The notes under the pieces were generated by a model, which ran no database searches, was not told the origin of the DNA, and saw only the letters and a program-made list of their open reading frames with translations. DNA of 8,025 nt, from assembly GCA_900553205.1 (NCBI GenBank), contig USCK01000084.1, positions 1 through 8,025 of the forward strand. Direction: 5' to 3'. A program made the position numbers and the translations under genes. The DNA comes from an uncultured bacterium. GTDB lineage: Bacteria; Cyanobacteriota; Vampirovibrionia; Gastranaerophilales; Gastranaerophilaceae. Shown here one piece after another: positions 6,764-8,025 of this stretch (positions are counted from its first letter, which is position 1; each line of letters starts with the position of its first letter).

Positions 6764-7930
6764 GTGAAAAAGAAATTATTAATCGGAATAATAGCTTTAA
6801 TCGGGTTTATTACAACAATAAAACTTGCTGTGATTTATTACGAATCAAATTATAATCCTTATGCGTTGTCCAGTTTTTGTTCTATAAATGAGTTTGTCGA
6901 TTGTGACGGAATTGCCAAGACGACTGCCTCTCAATTCTTGGGTATCCCACTTGCGTATTGGGGTATGGGCTTTTATTTGTTTGTATTAATGCTGTTGTTT
7001 ATTGATAAGATTAAACAAATAAGGTTTTTAAGCTTTTTAGAGGTATTTAAAAGACCAATGTTTTATATATCAGCTTTAGGGCTTATTTCCTTTTTTATTT
7101 CAGTATTGCTGGCATTAAAGAGTGTCTTTATATTGCATAAGATATGTATCTTGTGTTTCTTTACATATATATTAAATGCCCTAATTGCATTAATAGCTAC
7201 CGATTTTGATAATGGTGGTTTTATAACCTCTATAAAAAGCTCATTTGAAGATTTTATTGACGGTGTAAAAAAATATACTGTGCATTTTCTTGTTGCAGTT
7301 CTTCTTGCTGTTTCGTTTTTGACTTATGCAACTGTAGCAAATCCATTTACGCCACAAGTTAAAAAACTGAATTCAATAAAAACATATTTAAAAATGACTA
7401 CAAATCCATATAGTGTCTCAGGAAATTATTTAGGTTCACCTAACGCAAAGATTAAAATAGAATTATATTCAGATTATGCATGTCCAATGTGCTTTGCTTA
7501 TAACATTATGATTCATCAGGTTGTTAAAGAGCTTGGAAATGTTTATGTTGAATCTCATAATCTGCCTTTGGATAAAGAATGTAATAAATATCTGAAAAAA
7601 CAAGTTCATAAAGGTGCTTGTCGGTATGCAAAATATGCTGTGGCTGCAAAAAATCAAGGCAAATATTGGGATATGTCAACATTGTTGTTTGAACATCACC
7701 CAAAAACTGATGCTGAGGCAATACAACTTGCTCAAAAATTGGGACTTGATATTGATAGATTTAAGAGAGATATAAACTCAAAAGAAACATTAAAACAAAT
7801 TACGGCAGATATAGATTATGCAGTTTCTCAATGTGTGTTGGGTACTCCGACAATAGTCATTAACGGGAAAATGTATGCAGGTATAAAACCGTATTATGAA
7901 TTGAAGGAACTGATAAAAAATAATGAATAA
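6764..7930 (+). CDS. VKOR-DsbA fusion: membrane disulfide-forming enzyme with thioredoxin-fold domain
   Basis: This protein is predicted to make disulfide bonds in exported proteins: the thioredoxin-fold part oxidises substrates and the VKOR part re-oxidises it, passing electrons to quinone. With the GTG start it has 388 residues (405 if begun at TTG 6713). The VKOR domain has about five membrane helices (near 4-24, 66-85, 101-123, 127-147, 176-196), an outside loop with C39 and C47, and the quinone-site CILC (C128, C131). This topology puts all active cysteines and the C-terminal domain outside. The DsbA-like domain (about 225-388) has CPMC (C240, C243) and the usual cis-Pro (GTPT, P362), plus extra cysteines C273, C286 and C357. 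Such fusions are known from cyanobacteria. A gap of about 100 nt follows mnmG, and the 3' end overlaps queH by 8 nt. All expected catalytic residues are present. Confidence 0.9.
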   Translation: MKKKLLIGIIALIGFITTIKLAVIYYESNYNPYALSSFCSINEFVDCDGIAKTTASQFLGIPLAYWGMGFYLFVLMLLFIDKIKQIRFLSFLEVFKRPMFYISALGLISFFISVLLALKSVFILHKICILCFFTYILNALIALIATDFDNGGFITSIKSSFEDFIDGVKKYTVHFLVAVLLAVSFLTYATVANPFTPQVKKLNSIKTYLKMTTNPYSVSGNYLGSPNAKIKIELYSDYACPMCFAYNIMIHQVVKELGNVYVESHNLPLDKECNKYLKKQVHKGACRYAKYAVAAKNQGKYWDMSTLLFEHHPKTDAEAIQLAQKLGLDIDRFKRDINSKETLKQITADIDYAVSQCVLGTPTIVINGKMYAGIKPYYELKELIKNNE

Positions 7931-8025
7931 TGAAAACAAAATACTTCTACATGCCTGTTGTGGTATATGCTCGGCGTATCCTATACAATTATTAAAAGAG
8001 TTGGGTTATACTCCTGTAATATATT
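7923..8025 (+). CDS. queH: Epoxyqueuosine reductase QueH, 3' partial
   Basis: Only the first 34 codons are in the window; the gene runs off the right edge. The product begins MNNENKILLHACCGICSAYP. It matches the N-terminal signature of QueH (formerly DUF208), LLHxCCxxC, with vicinal C12-C13 and C16, which in this family help hold the iron-sulfur/metal centre. QueH reduces epoxyqueuosine to queuosine in tRNA, the last step of the pathway for wobble G34, replacing QueG in bacteria that lack it. Ile15 stands where many members have Pro (CCGPC); this is a tolerated variant as far as I recall. The ATG overlaps the stop of the VKOR-DsbA gene by 8 nt. An AAGGA at 7904-7908 is rather far (14 nt), so translation is probably coupled. 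The identification rests on a short stretch, but the motif is distinctive. Confidence 0.8.
   Translation, partial: MNNENKILLHACCGICSAYPIQLLKELGYTPVIY

Noticed and set aside
7469..7721. Two overlapping minus-strand open frames (62 and 65 codons)
   Set aside because: Both lie opposite the conserved DsbA-like domain and have no own signals.
1..8025. CRISPR array, tRNA/rRNA gene, insertion sequence, phage or defence genes
   Set aside because: No spaced direct repeats, cloverleaf, transposase or inverted terminal repeats were seen; nearly the whole window is explained by the genes listed.

Overview
The window comes from an AT-rich bacterial chromosome (I estimate about one third G+C). It carries ordinary housekeeping genes plus two small unrecognised exported or membrane proteins. 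The best guess for the host is the non-photosynthetic sister group of cyanobacteria (Vampirovibrionia/Melainabacteria, e.g. gut Gastranaerophilales). This rests on three points: a fused radical SAM/DUF2344 protein directly upstream of an RNase E/G gene, a VKOR-thioredoxin-fold fusion of the kind known from cyanobacteria, and the AT-rich composition. It is an inference, not a proof. No phage, transposon, CRISPR, tRNA or rRNA was seen.

Left block (1-4263, + strand): a radical SAM protein whose 5' end lies outside the window (stop 2109); 17 nt later an RNase E/G (2127-3935) with intact catalytic and zinc-link residues and a long charged C-terminal tail; then a 112-residue membrane protein (3925-4263) whose start overlaps the RNase stop by 11 nt. 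The spacing suggests one operon. A lone minus-strand gene (4260-4757), a secreted tyrosine-rich protein, converges on this operon. The two stop codons share the palindrome TTAA at 4260-4263, inside a weak A-tract/hairpin/T-tract that could act as a terminator in both directions.

Right block (4798-8025, + strand): mnmG (4798-6663), a five-TM VKOR-DsbA fusion (most likely 6764-7930) and the first 34 codons of queH (from 7923, running off the end, overlapping the previous gene by 8 nt). The 40-nt gap between the minus-strand gene and mnmG holds back-to-back -10 boxes. The mnmG -10 box ends 6 nt before the ATG and there is no Shine-Dalgarno, so its mRNA may be leaderless.

How the genes fit together: MnmG modifies the wobble uridine and QueH works in the pathway that modifies the wobble guanosine of tRNAs, RNase E/G processes and degrades RNA, and VKOR-DsbA makes disulfides in exported proteins. 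I found no convincing new multi-gene system. The items most worth a second look are the membrane protein coupled to the RNase gene, the RNase tail, the leaderless-looking mnmG start and the interlocked convergent stops.
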